Assembly (NCBI RefSeq): GCF_018283675.1
Contig: NZ_JAGVRK010000001.1
Coordinates: 1,612,001-1,676,000, forward strand
DNA from: Metabacillus flavus
GTDB lineage: Bacteria > Bacillota > Bacilli > Bacillales > Bacillaceae
Reading direction: 5' to 3'
DNA: 64,000 bases
In this document: piece by piece, positions 27,690 through 36,352 of the stretch
Position numbering within the stretch: position 1 is the first letter of the stretch
How the letters are laid out: each line of letters begins with the position of its first letter
Notes under the pieces: generated by a model
The model's input: the letters and a program-made list of their open reading frames with translations, nothing else
Database searches by the model: none
What the model was told of the DNA's origin: nothing
Translations under genes and position numbers: made by a program

Positions 27690-28103
27690 ATGCCGGAAGG
27701 AAAAAACAGACCGAATTTAGGACCTATGAGGATGATCAATGACTTCTTCGAAAACCGCCCATCAAAATCATTGCTTGATACAATCGATGACATCTTTACA
27801 CGGAATCCCAACAAAATGTACTTTGGAGTGGACATGAGAGAAACGATGACCCACTATATAATTAAAGCGGAAATTCCCGGTGTATCAAAAGAGGAAATTG
27901 ATTTGGAACTGGAGAATCAGCATCTGAACATACGGCTGTTCCCTGAACCCAAAAATAAAGACGGGGCCAAATGGGCAGGAGCAAGCCGGACCATTGAGCT
28001 TCCCGGCAACGCGATTTTGCAGGACATGAAAGCTCAATACAGAAGCGGAATTCTCAGCGTTCGCTTTCCTAAAAAACAAGGAAAAAAAATTACCGTCGAA
28101 TAA
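27690..28103 (+). CDS. Hsp20/alpha-crystallin family protein
   Basis: A 137-residue protein with a C-terminal alpha-crystallin domain (residues ~45-137): YIIKAEIPGVSKEEIDLELENQHLNI and the closing RSGILSVRFPKKQGKKITVE. The A-x-x-x-G-V-L motif appears as YRSGILSVRFP. The N-terminal region is short. A GGATAGGAGGTG site precedes the ATG. It could be a small heat-shock chaperone or, next to sqhC, a spore-coat Hsp20 of the CotM/CotP type; the sequence does not decide. Confidence 0.82.
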   Translation: MPEGKNRPNLGPMRMINDFFENRPSKSLLDTIDDIFTRNPNKMYFGVDMRETMTHYIIKAEIPGVSKEEIDLELENQHLNIRLFPEPKNKDGAKWAGASRTIELPGNAILQDMKAQYRSGILSVRFPKKQGKKITVE

Positions 28104-28141
28104 AAATCGGGCTTAACCTCATATGGTTAAGCCCGATTTTT
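28104..28141 (+). terminator. terminator after Hsp20 gene
   Basis: AAATCGGGCTTAACC/GGTTAAGCCCGATTT, 15-bp perfect stem with a 6-base loop and T-tail. Confidence 0.93.
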
Positions 28142-28144
28142 GTA

Positions 28145-28408
28145 CTAAATAAGGAAAAACAACACAATGCCTATCAACGCAAACATAATCATAAACAATA
28201 GCCAAAAAAGCTGTTTATTACGAGGAGTAAACCATCTGAGAACAGAACCTGCAGCCGCGATAATCAAAAACGCACCTGCCCATTCAGAAAGCACCGTAAA
28301 CGGCTTTACAGTAAACCTTCCAATCTGCATGATGGATAAAATCACAGTAAATAAATCACTACATTTTAAAAAAACAGGAAAATCATTCTTTTCATAATAT
28401 ATCCTCAA
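28145..28408 (-). CDS. small membrane protein, possibly frameshifted at its 5' end
   Basis: An 87-codon frame whose last ~65 residues form two transmembrane helices (WAGAFLIIAAAGSVLRWF and FWLLFMIMFALIGIVLFFLI) joined by TPRNKQ. The frame begins at a TTG with no ribosome binding site. Nearby, GAGGA is properly spaced to an ATG in a different frame (reading MKRMIFLFF then stop) that meets this frame at a run of seven T, so a one-base indel near 28365-28371 may separate start from body. Not recognised. Confidence 0.5.
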   Translation of the reverse strand: MRIYYEKNDFPVFLKCSDLFTVILSIMQIGRFTVKPFTVLSEWAGAFLIIAAAGSVLRWFTPRNKQLFWLLFMIMFALIGIVLFFLI

Positions 28409-28559
28409 CTTTCAATCCATTTATATATGTTAGCCAATTTGCATAATATATTTCAAATTTCGATAAAAATTGAGGATAATGGCCTGCGTTTATTTAGTGT
28501 TTTATAGGAAGGTGCAGTTGAAATGTGAAATGCACGGGTAATAGTGCTAAGAAGGGAGA

Positions 28560-29060
28560 ATACCTGGCAATGGGGTGCAGAGGGGAGAATGCGCGGCAAG
28601 AATGCCTGGCAATGGGGTGCAGAGGGGAGAATGCGTGGCAAGAATGCCTGGCAATGGGGTGCAGAGGGGAGAATGCGTGGCAAGAATGCCTGGCAATGGG
28701 GCGCAGAGGGGAGAATGCGCGGCAAGAATGCCTGGCAATGGGGTGCAGAGGGGAGAATGCGTGGCAAGAATGCCTGGCAATGGGGTGCAGAGGGGAGAAT
28801 GCGTGGCAAGAATGCCTGGCAATGGGGTGCAGAGAGGAGAATGCGTGGCAAGAATGCCTGGCAATGGGGTGCAGAGGGGAGAATGCGTGGCAAGAATGCC
28901 TGGCAATGGGGTGCAGAGGGGAGAATGCGCGGCAAGAATGCCTGGCAATGGGGTGCAGAGGGGAGAATGCGTGGCAAGAATGCCTGGCAATGGGATGAAG
29001 ATGGGAAAATGCCTGGCATTGGGGTGCAGAGGGCGGAATGCCTGGCATTGCGGTGCCATA
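28560..29060. repeat. 42-bp minisatellite, ten full copies plus shorter units
   Basis: Ten near-identical 42-base units run from 28560 to 28979, each starting ATGCCTGGCAATGGGGTGCA and containing GAGGGGAGAATGCG(T/C)GGCAAGA. Two further 29-base units (28980-29037) lack the 13-base internal piece, and a third decayed one follows. Copies differ only at C/T and G/A positions. Because 42 is divisible by 3 and the unit has no stop in any frame, all six frames stay open for roughly 500 bases. No ribosome binding site is linked to any of them, so I treat it as non-coding. Confidence 0.95.
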
Positions 29061-29252
29061 TCGCTGAATATCTGCAACGATAAGAGGGGCTGGCCCTATA
29101 AGATCCAGTTCAATATAGCTTTGTTAAAAATAATGGAAATTGGTTATTTGACGAAGCTTCATAATGCTGAATAATACGTCAATTCGTATGATTTGCTTTT
29201 AGAGTGATATAATAAAATTTAGGTAAATTTTTTAAAAAAAGGGGAATGAACG

Positions 29253-29768
29253 ATGAATACTCCAACTAAAACCTGCAAAGAATCCTTTGTTGTTAAAACA
29301 TCCATGGTGCTGCCTCCGGATACAAATAATCATGGTACTCTTTTTGGAGGAAGGCTGATGGCCTATATCGATGATGTGGCTGCAATCGCTGCGACCAGGC
29401 ATTCAAGAACGCTCGTGGTGACGGCCTCCACGGATTCTGTTGATTTTCTGCACCCTATAATGGTTGGACATTCCGTTTGTCTGGAAGCATTTGTAACCTA
29501 TACTGGAAGAACGTCCATGGAGATCTTTGTGAAAGTGGTTGCCGAGGATATGCTCTCAGGTGACCGCAATGTCTGTGCGTTAAGCTTCCTGACTTTCGTA
29601 GCTGTCGATGCAAATAATAAACCAACGCCAGTACCGCAGGTTATACCTCAAACGGAGATGGAAAAACAGCTGAATGAAACTGCGAAAGCACGGGCCCAGG
29701 CTAGAAGAAACAGAAAACAGGAATTTGAAAAAATGGCGGAAATGTTCGGTACGGATATGCCTTGGTAA
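29253..29768 (+). CDS. ykhA: acyl-CoA thioesterase (hotdog fold)
   Basis: A 171-residue hotdog-fold protein. Signature: VLPPDTNNHGTLFGGRLMAYIDDVAAIAATRHS (catalytic Asn/Asp region) followed by VDFLHPIMVGHSVCLEAFVTYTGRTSMEIFVKV. The charged C-terminal helix (KARAQARRNRKQEFEKM) is as in B. subtilis YkhA. It hydrolyses acyl-CoA to free acid and CoA in the cytoplasm. AAAAAGGGG precedes the ATG. Confidence 0.87.
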   Translation: MNTPTKTCKESFVVKTSMVLPPDTNNHGTLFGGRLMAYIDDVAAIAATRHSRTLVVTASTDSVDFLHPIMVGHSVCLEAFVTYTGRTSMEIFVKVVAEDMLSGDRNVCALSFLTFVAVDANNKPTPVPQVIPQTEMEKQLNETAKARAQARRNRKQEFEKMAEMFGTDMPW

Positions 29769-29887
29769 GGAGAACCATAATTTATTCCATAAACTGGACC
29801 GGTTTTTTCGTCAGTCTGACTTCTTTTTAGTCCTTAATTGTGATTTAATGAGGGTATAAAAGCATTATGGTTCGGGGAGGATCCGTT

Positions 29888-30313
29888 ATGAAAATTAACT
29901 TTACGAAACAGCAGTATCATACTCTTTTGAAAATGCTTTACCTCTCAACTTGGGTAGGGGCAAGGGAAGAGCACGAGGAGCAGGCGGATGAATTTTTTGA
30001 TTTGGAAAATTATGTCCTGTCCTTTGCCAAATCATACGGGGTGGAGCATTTAGTAGATTATGATTCTCTGGAGGATGAATACTATGCTTCCCGCCAGCTG
30101 GATGAGGAGCTGGAAGACATTATTGCCGATTATGAGGAAGAGGTCTTCTGGGATAAGCTTTGCGCATTGCTTGCCCGCCGTGATTTAATGAAAGAAGAAA
30201 CGGTTATGAATACATACAGCCCTGAACAGCGTTTTGAACGGCTCATGGAAATAGAAGACAAGTATCATCAATATTTTGAAGAATTCGGTCTTGAAAAGGT
30301 TAAAATAGATTAG
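29888..30313 (+). CDS. conserved hypothetical protein
   Basis: A 141-residue acidic cytoplasmic protein. The start at 29888 is chosen for GGGGAGG 7 bases upstream; an upstream in-frame ATG (29867) lacks a site. Text such as LLKMLYLSTWVGAREEHEEQADEF, LDEELEDIIADYEEEVFWDKLCALLARRDL and RFERLMEIEDKYHQYFEEFG suggests an all-helical protein. I recognise no catalytic motif. It has its own terminator. Confidence 0.7.
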   Translation: MKINFTKQQYHTLLKMLYLSTWVGAREEHEEQADEFFDLENYVLSFAKSYGVEHLVDYDSLEDEYYASRQLDEELEDIIADYEEEVFWDKLCALLARRDLMKEETVMNTYSPEQRFERLMEIEDKYHQYFEEFGLEKVKID

Positions 30314-30322
30314 ATTCGCTTT

Positions 30323-30350
30323 CTGGTTCCCTGATGGGGACCAGTTTTTA
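30323..30350 (+). terminator. terminator of hypothetical gene
   Basis: CTGGTTCCC/GGGGACCAG (one G-T pair) with a TGAT loop and TTTTTA tail. Confidence 0.85.
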
Positions 30351-30380
30351 TATAGGGGACCAAAAAAATTAATTAATAGG

Positions 30381-31460
30381 CTAAAAAAACGGATCGGTCT
30401 TGTGAGAGCGGTCCGTTTCTGTATGGAATGTTTTTCTATTAAAATACCATTTAAGCAATGTAGGCACAGCAAGTACAATAACAAAAAACGAATAAACTGC
30501 AATGAGCTCACGATTGCTGCATCTCCGCCGATGCTTTCCGCTGGTCAGCACCATTTCAACAAGGCCCGAGACAAAGCAGACCAGTTTCGAGGGACAAACT
30601 GGTTATTATTGAGAATGGGATTCCAAGTCCCAGCGAAAGCACGATAAGTAAGACGGTGTAGATGAAAAAAGGTAAGCCTGCTCGGCCGGCTTTTTTTAAA
30701 TCCTGAACGGACATTTTTGAACCGATGCTTGTTCCAATCATAAGCTGTGAAGCCGTTACAAGCCAATGGGGCAAGTGAGGGATGGGAAAGCCAATAATAT
30801 TCATATGGGCTGCATTTATCATTGAACCGACAACATAGAAGGCAGGAAGGATTTTTCTTAAGAAAAATCCGGTTAGGACATGAATAGCAAATAATAAAAA
30901 CGCAGCTGGATGTACTTCATGAAATGAACGTCCGGCGGCAGCAGCTTGAAGCCCGGTATCACCTTGCCCTAAAACAAAGGTTACAACGAAGGGGATTAGG
31001 AATACGACAGAAAGGATCCGGATGGTTTGCAATACGGATACAATCCCCACATTGCCCTTTAATGAATCGCTTGCAGCCACCATTTCCGACAAGCCCCCTG
31101 GAATGGATGCAAATACACTTGTAATCGATCAAGTCCTTTCTTTTTGGCAAGAAAAAATCCAGCACGGATACTAAATGATAATAAAATAATGGTTAAAAGG
31201 GTATAAGGGAGAAAGAACGGCCCTGCTTGTGCGAATGTTTCTCTGGTAAAAGACGTTCCGAAGTAAATTCCCGTAATCGTAAATGCGGTATTTTTAAGGA
31301 GAAAGGGAGTATGAAATGCTCCCTGCCGCAATGATTTAAACAGCAGAAGAGAAGTCAATGGGCCTAGAATCCAGGGAAGCGGCAGATGAAGATAAAAATA
31401 GATCAATCCGCCAGCGATTGAGATGGCGAATGTTTTTATTACTATGAAAGCTGGCTTCAT
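30381..31460 (-). pseudogene. AbrB-family membrane permease, multiply frameshifted
   Basis: The pieces read in three frames add up to a COG3180/AbrB-type membrane protein of about 359 codons. The 5' part (to ~31130) has FYLHLPLPWILGPLTSLLL. It then shifts so that LDR is followed by TSVFASIPGGLSEMVAASDS; the middle (to ~30560) has IGFPIPHLPHWLVTASQLMIGTSIG. Near 30560 it shifts to LVEMVLTS, then AESIGGDAAIVSSLQFIRF, and finally FFVIVLAVPTLLKWYFNRK to a TAG at 30383. At least four single-base lesions are needed, with no net frame change, so it is most likely a true pseudogene. Start ATG 31460 has GGAGTG upstream. Confidence 0.8.
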
Positions 31461-31514
31461 GCTCAGACACTCCAATCGTCTATCCATATTTTATCAAGAG
31501 GGGGATGCTCATAC

Positions 31515-32966
31515 ATGTTTATCTTCACAAAAGAGGATATACGTCACATAGACCGGCAGGCAGAAGAAAGAGGATTAAGTGAATTTACATTGATGGAAAA
31601 CGCGGGTGCAGGGCTTTATAGAGAAATTTCCTCCCTGATTACCAAGCAGCAGAGGATTTGCATTGCAGCAGGAAAAGGGAATAATGGCGGTGACGGTATC
31701 GTTCTTGCCAGGTACCTGCTTCTAAATGGCTATCAGGCAAACCTGTTCTTTCCGTTTGGTCCCCCTGAAGAAGATGGGACAGCAGGCCGGCATTTCCGCT
31801 ATTTGAAAGCCTGCGGTTTTTCCCCGGTTACGGATGACCTTAAGGGTGATGTGATTGTTGATGCACTGTTTGGTATTGGCTTTCAGCTGCCCTTAAGAGA
31901 AGAGGCAAAAGTATGGATAAGACAATTGAACGGGGAGCCGGCGCTTAAAATTTCTATAGACATTCCTTCAGGAGTGGAAGCTGACCATGGTTCTGTCAGT
32001 GAAGCGTTCCGGGCGGACTATACATTTTGTCTGCATGGATATAAGCCTTCAGCGTTTTTGGTTCCATCCGGAACATATTACGGCAAAACCGCAGCGGTAC
32101 CTATCGGACTTCCTCAGGAAGGAAAGATAAGGGTCTGGACAGAGGAGGATGCAATTAACGCGTGGCCATCCTTCGCCGCTTCAGCACATAAAGGAATCTT
32201 TGGCACCGGGTATATCATTGCCGGAAGCGACCATATGCCGGGCAGTGCCCTGCTTGCAGCGAAAGGGGCGCTAAGAAGCGGTATTGGAAAGCTGATTATT
32301 GGGACAAGTCAATTTGCTTCAGCAATCCTGGCAGGTGAAGTCCCTGAAACCACATACGAATTTGACGGACTTGAAAAAACGGCAAACGGGTCCATACCTA
32401 AAAAACTGAAAGCAGCCGCAATTGGACCTGGTTTAGAGAATGAGGATTTAATTGAACAAGCTGTACAAACCTTGCTGGAAGGAGATTTCCCCGTCGTTTT
32501 GGACGCAGGTGCCCTTCAAAAACGGCGTTATATGAAAAGAGAGATCCCCCCAATTCTTACGCCCCATCCAGGTGAGTTCAGCAGAATGACAGGATTGACG
32601 GTAAAGGACATTCAGAGCAGCCGGATCCAGACTGCTCTTCAATATGCGGCAGAAAACGAAGTTATCCTTATTTTAAAAGGAGAACAAACGGTCATCGCCT
32701 TTCCGGATGGTGATGCCATTATTAACCTGACAGGTAATTCTGCGCTCGCAAAAGGGGGAAGCGGGGATACCCTTACCGGAATTCTTACAGCTTGTTTGTG
32801 TACCCATCGGACCATTAAAGAGGCAGCTGCAAATGCGGTTCTTATTCATGGAATGACAGCAGATTTGTGGGTAAGCAAATATGGAGTTAGAACCATGACA
32901 GCCAGTGATATTTCGGATATGATTCCTGAAGTAATGAAGAATCTAGAGAACAAAAAGGGGATCTGA
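31515..32966 (+). CDS. nnr: bifunctional NAD(P)H-hydrate epimerase / ADP-dependent dehydratase
   Basis: A 483-residue fusion. The YjeF-N epimerase domain (residues ~1-205) has LMENAGAGL, AAGKGNNGGDGIVLARYL and VDALFGIGF; the C-terminal ribokinase-like dehydratase domain has AGSDHMPGSALLAAKGALRSGIGKL, AAIGPGL, LTPHPGEFSRMTG, LKGEQTVI and the catalytic NSALAKGGSGDTLTGI. It repairs hydrated NAD(P)H. The frame is complete and no key motif is missing. DUF6884 gene follows 5 bases after. Confidence 0.93.
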   Translation: MFIFTKEDIRHIDRQAEERGLSEFTLMENAGAGLYREISSLITKQQRICIAAGKGNNGGDGIVLARYLLLNGYQANLFFPFGPPEEDGTAGRHFRYLKACGFSPVTDDLKGDVIVDALFGIGFQLPLREEAKVWIRQLNGEPALKISIDIPSGVEADHGSVSEAFRADYTFCLHGYKPSAFLVPSGTYYGKTAAVPIGLPQEGKIRVWTEEDAINAWPSFAASAHKGIFGTGYIIAGSDHMPGSALLAAKGALRSGIGKLIIGTSQFASAILAGEVPETTYEFDGLEKTANGSIPKKLKAAAIGPGLENEDLIEQAVQTLLEGDFPVVLDAGALQKRRYMKREIPPILTPHPGEFSRMTGLTVKDIQSSRIQTALQYAAENEVILILKGEQTVIAFPDGDAIINLTGNSALAKGGSGDTLTGILTACLCTHRTIKEAAANAVLIHGMTADLWVSKYGVRTMTASDISDMIPEVMKNLENKKGI

Positions 32967-32971
32967 GATGA

Positions 32972-33421
32972 ATGAAGAGATTATGTATTATCCCATGCGG
33001 GAAACGGAAAATATGGGATAAACAGCCCGGTCTTGGACCAGTTCCGGCTCAGTCCGCTTACACTGGCATTTTTCACAAGCTCTGTCAAACATATGCCCGT
33101 ACCTTTTTTACTTCCTGGGTTATCCTCTCAGCCAAGCATGGATTTTTAAAACCAGAGGAGCTGGTTCCTGGAAATTACGATCTTGCATTTCAAATGAAAC
33201 ATCCCGATATGATTAGCATTCGAGAACTGCAGAAACAGCTGGATGAAAAGGAATTGAATGATGCCGATCAGATTGTCATGCTGGGCGGAAAAAAATTTGA
33301 TCAGATTCTATGCAAAGTTTTTGGGAGATCGGCGATATTTCCTTTGAAGGGTTCAAAGGGAATTGGTGATATGCAGAGAAAACTTAAAGTAGCGGTGGAA
33401 AATAAAACTGAAATCATTTGA
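32972..33421 (+). CDS. DUF6884-like protein
   Basis: A 149-residue protein with the pattern IPCGKRKIWD … GPVPAQSAYTGIFHKL … WVILSAKHGFLKPEELVPGNYDLAF, matching the DUF6884 layout (C-G-x-x-K, AxxxYxGxxF, SAKHGxL). The C-terminal half ends with VMLGGKKFDQIL and a basic LKGSKGIGDMQRKL. Function unknown; the fold is thought to be TGT/base-processing-like by some, which I treat as unproven. It closely follows nnr and is probably cotranscribed. Confidence 0.7.
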   Translation: MKRLCIIPCGKRKIWDKQPGLGPVPAQSAYTGIFHKLCQTYARTFFTSWVILSAKHGFLKPEELVPGNYDLAFQMKHPDMISIRELQKQLDEKELNDADQIVMLGGKKFDQILCKVFGRSAIFPLKGSKGIGDMQRKLKVAVENKTEII

Positions 33422-33681
33422 CGCCGATTCTATTGCAGAACCAATCACATTAATAATAGTATGGTATGAAAAGAACGCTTCAGGATGGCGTGTGCTTTCG
33501 GGGCAAAGATTTAACCAGCTAGGTTTGCCAGCGGATTTTGTGCGATAATGACGGTGAATAGGAAACAATATTAAAAAGCAGCTTTCCGCTTGTCAGCAGC
33601 GACCGATAAATGGGTTGGAATTTATCTGTTTTGAATGATAAACTTTTTTTACAAAGCCTACATGAGAAGGGGATTATACAT

Positions 33682-34344
33682 ATGAAAAAAGAATTTGCAG
33701 TAATCGGGCTTGGACGGTTTGGCGGCAGCATCTGCAGGGCATTAAGTGAAGAAGGCATGGAAGTGATGGCGATTGATAATGATGAGGACCGCGTTAATGA
33801 GTTCGCGAATATCGCGTCTCATGCGGTTGTCGGAGACACGACCGATGAAGCGGTTCTTAAAAGCCTGGGAATCCGTAATTTTGATCACGTGATTGTTGCG
33901 ATAGGCGAAAATATTCAAGCAAGCATTCTTACTACATTAATTTTAAAAGACTTAGGTGTGAAAAATATTACGGTAAAAGCCCAAAACGATTACCACGAAA
34001 AAGTGCTGGCTAAAATCGGAGCAGACAAAATTGTTCATCCTGAGCGTGATATGGGAAGAAGGATTGCCCATAATATTATTTCAAACAACGTGCTGGACTA
34101 TCTTGAGCTGTCTGATGAACATAGCATTGTGGAAATTGCTGCAGACAAGAAGCTTGCCGGCAATACCCTGATTAATCTTGATATTCGTGCTAACTATGGT
34201 ATTAATATAGTGGCCATAAAAAGGAACAAAGATATTATTGTTTCACCTCAAGCAGAGGAAGCTATTGAGCTTAATGATATTCTGATTGTCATTGGGGCGG
34301 ATTCCGATATCGACCGTTTTGAAAGGAAAGTACTGAACGTATAA
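33682..34344 (+). CDS. ktrC: K+ uptake regulatory subunit (RCK protein), KtrC/KtrA type
   Basis: A 220-residue RCK protein. The N-terminal Rossmann fold has IGLGRFGGSICRAL and GDTTDEAVLKSLGI; a RCK-C ligand domain (c-di-AMP/ATP gating region) covers residues ~135-220. It gates a KtrB/D-type potassium channel. Start ATG 33682 follows GAAGGGGAT; the frame extends upstream to 33610 without a site. The neighbouring ade gene matches B. subtilis ktrC-adeC order, so ktrC rather than ktrA is inferred from synteny. I saw no c-di-AMP (ydaO) riboswitch upstream. Confidence 0.88.
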   Translation: MKKEFAVIGLGRFGGSICRALSEEGMEVMAIDNDEDRVNEFANIASHAVVGDTTDEAVLKSLGIRNFDHVIVAIGENIQASILTTLILKDLGVKNITVKAQNDYHEKVLAKIGADKIVHPERDMGRRIAHNIISNNVLDYLELSDEHSIVEIAADKKLAGNTLINLDIRANYGINIVAIKRNKDIIVSPQAEEAIELNDILIVIGADSDIDRFERKVLNV

Positions 34345-34355
34345 GGAAATTAACA

Positions 34356-34382
34356 AACGCTCTCATTGTAAGGGCGTTTTTT
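34356..34382 (+). terminator. terminator of ktrC
   Basis: AACGCTCT/AGGGCGTT hairpin with TTTTTT tail. Confidence 0.78.
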
Positions 34383-34395
34383 AATGCAAAAATGA

Positions 34396-34424
34396 TTGAC
34401 TGATGTATGTGAATCCATTAACAT
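34396..34424 (+). promoter_or_regulatory. sigma-A promoter of riboswitch-ade transcript
   Basis: TTGACT (34396-34401), 17-base spacer, TAACAT (34419-34424). The purine aptamer begins about 27 bases further on, as expected for a leader RNA. Confidence 0.6.
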
Positions 34425-34451
34425 ATAACAAAATAATATTGATGATATGTA

Positions 34452-34572
34452 TACTCGTATAATCTTGGAGATAAGGTCCATAAGTTTCTACCAAACTGCC
34501 GTAAAGAGTTTGACTACGAGAAGAATAGAGAAAATATTCTGCTCTTCTCCCGGTCACTTCATCTGTGAGAGG
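34452..34572 (+). promoter_or_regulatory. guanine-class purine riboswitch with SD-sequestering expression platform
   Basis: The aptamer spans 34454-34520: P1 CTCGTA/TACGAG, loop L2 GATAAGG, core AGTTTCTACC, P3 CAAACT/AGTTTG with L3 GCCGTAAAG, and J3/1 ACTACG. The specificity base (equivalent to C74 of xpt) is C34514, which pairs with guanine or hypoxanthine; adenine aptamers carry U here. Downstream, CTCTTCTC (34542-34549) can pair over 8 bp (one G-U) with the ade ribosome binding site GAGAGGAG (34567-34574), while the 3' side of P1 plus GAGAAG (34518-34523) can pair instead with CTTCTC. This predicts translational repression when ligand is bound. Confidence 0.88.
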
Positions 34573-34581
34573 AGTTTTATT

Positions 34582-36315
34582 ATGTCGATTAATAAAATGA
34601 AAGAAAGAAACGATGCTGCATCGGGCAAAGAAATGGCGGACCTGCTTATAACAAATGTGATTGTGGCAGATGTTTTCAACCACGAACTTGTAAAGATGGA
34701 TATCGCGATTAAAAATGGAGAGTTTATCAGCTGCGGACGCAGGGCCGCTAAAAAAGTAATTGATGGAAAAGGAATGTACATGATTCCTTCGTTTATAGAT
34801 TCACATGTGCACATTGAGTCTTCAATGGTCACACCCTCTGAATTTGCAAAGGCTGTTCTTCCGCATGGGGTAACGACGGTGATTGCCGACCCTCATGAGA
34901 TCGCCAATGTTTCGGGAACAGATGGAATTCGATTCATGCTCGAACAATCAGAAAATCTGCCCCTTGACATAAGGATTATGCTGCCGTCTTGTGTTCCTGC
35001 AGCAAGCTTTGAAGAGAGCGGAGCCATTCTGAATATGTCCGATTTAGTCCCGTTTGCAAATCACCCTAGGGTACTCGGTCTTGCGGAAGTAATGGATTAT
35101 CCATCATTAGTAAATGGTGAACAAGATATGCTGGACAAAATTTATATGGCTTCAAGCCGTTCAATGCCGATTGATGGCCATCTTGCCGGTTTGCCTTTAG
35201 AATTAATCGACCTTTACAGGACGGCAGGTGTGAAAACCGATCACGAAGTCGGTTCTGCAGAGGAAGCGGTAAACCGGATTCGGAGAGGAATGTATGTTCA
35301 AATCAGGCAGGGATCTGTGGCGCAGAATCTTTCTGCTGTCATTCAGGCAGTTACTCCTCTGAATTCAAGAAGGTTTATTTTTTGCACGGATGATAAGCAT
35401 CTTGATGAGCTAAAAGAAGAAGGAAGCATTGACCATCTTGTAAGACTCTCTATTGAAAAAGGAATCGATCCGCTAACAGCTATTCAAATGGCATCAATCA
35501 ATGCAGCCGAGTGCTACGGACTTCAGAAAAAAGGAGCGATTGCTCCAGGGTTTGAGGCTGATTTCATTTTAACCGATGACTTAACAAGCCTGACTATAAG
35601 AAAAGTATTCAGACTGGGGAAAGAATGGGCTGTAAATGGTAATCTCATCTCCCGAGACTGGCCGGTCTCTGAGCCGGTTCAAGATACGCTGTTAAATACG
35701 GTCCATATCGGTCCCTTTAAACAGGAACAACTCGCTTTGCCTATACAAAAAGAACAGGAAGTCCCTATTATTGAAATCCTGGCCAATCAGCTCATCACAA
35801 AAAAAAGGATGGAGAAAACATCTGAATCAGAGGGTGTTTTTAATGCAAACGTTGAACTAGATCATTTAAAGCTGGTGTGTGTGGAGCGTCACCGGTCATC
35901 AGGAAAAGCCGGAGTAGGCATAGTGAAAGGACTTAAACTGAAAATGGGATCCATCGCAGTGTCCATTTCACATGATTCACATCATATTATGGCGGCAGGA
36001 ACGAATGATAAAACCCTTTTTGCAGCGATCAGCCGCTTGGAGGAACTTCAAGGCGGGATGGTTGTCGCAGATGAAAAGGGAAGTATTTTAGCCGAATTGT
36101 CTCTTCCCATTGGCGGACTGATGTCTGACAGGCCATATGAGGAAGTCATCCAAAGAATGAAAGGCATTCATCATGCCTTGAAAAAGACGGGCTTTAACGA
36201 ACCATTTAACCCATTCGTTATGCTTTCCTTCCTTGCATTGCCGGTCATTCCAGAGATTAAACTGACAGTAAACGGATTGTTTGATGTGACTAAATTCGAA
36301 CATATCCATCTATAA
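34582..36315 (+). CDS. ade: adenine deaminase
   Basis: A 577-residue amidohydrolase, the same length as B. subtilis AdeC. Motifs: SHVHIESSMVTP (metal His75/His77), GVTTVIADPHEIANV, IDGHLAGL, KTDHE and FCTDDKHLDEL; a C-terminal adenine-deaminase domain (VSISHDSHHIMAAGTND). It converts adenine to hypoxanthine and ammonia. The start at 34582 follows GAGAGGAG, the site masked by the riboswitch platform; the open frame upstream (from 34447) runs through the aptamer and is not coding. Between ktrC and the rnjA side as in B. subtilis. Confidence 0.94.
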   Translation: MSINKMKERNDAASGKEMADLLITNVIVADVFNHELVKMDIAIKNGEFISCGRRAAKKVIDGKGMYMIPSFIDSHVHIESSMVTPSEFAKAVLPHGVTTVIADPHEIANVSGTDGIRFMLEQSENLPLDIRIMLPSCVPAASFEESGAILNMSDLVPFANHPRVLGLAEVMDYPSLVNGEQDMLDKIYMASSRSMPIDGHLAGLPLELIDLYRTAGVKTDHEVGSAEEAVNRIRRGMYVQIRQGSVAQNLSAVIQAVTPLNSRRFIFCTDDKHLDELKEEGSIDHLVRLSIEKGIDPLTAIQMASINAAECYGLQKKGAIAPGFEADFILTDDLTSLTIRKVFRLGKEWAVNGNLISRDWPVSEPVQDTLLNTVHIGPFKQEQLALPIQKEQEVPIIEILANQLITKKRMEKTSESEGVFNANVELDHLKLVCVERHRSSGKAGVGIVKGLKLKMGSIAVSISHDSHHIMAAGTNDKTLFAAISRLEELQGGMVVADEKGSILAELSLPIGGLMSDRPYEEVIQRMKGIHHALKKTGFNEPFNPFVMLSFLALPVIPEIKLTVNGLFDVTKFEHIHL

Positions 36316-36320
36316 TGACA

Positions 36321-36352
36321 AAAAACGAACTGACCAGTCAGTTCGTTTTTTT
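36321..36352. terminator. bidirectional terminator between ade and TetR gene
   Basis: AAAAACGAACTGAC/GTCAGTTCGTTTTT, 14-bp perfect stem; overlaps the end of the convergent TetR gene. Confidence 0.9.

Noticed and set aside
28560-29060. CRISPR array
   Set aside because: Repeats are directly adjacent with no unique spacers and no cas genes are near.
28453-29174. Six overlapping long ORFs across the 42-bp array
   Set aside because: All arise because the repeat unit is a multiple of three and lacks stops; none has a linked ribosome binding site.
33422-33681. c-di-AMP (ydaO) riboswitch upstream of ktrC
   Set aside because: The conserved GGGGA/GGGUGAAUC-like core was looked for and not seen.
34447-34581. 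N-terminal extension of adenine deaminase
   Set aside because: The extra codons are the riboswitch aptamer; the true start at 34582 has the GAGAGGAG site and gives the family length.
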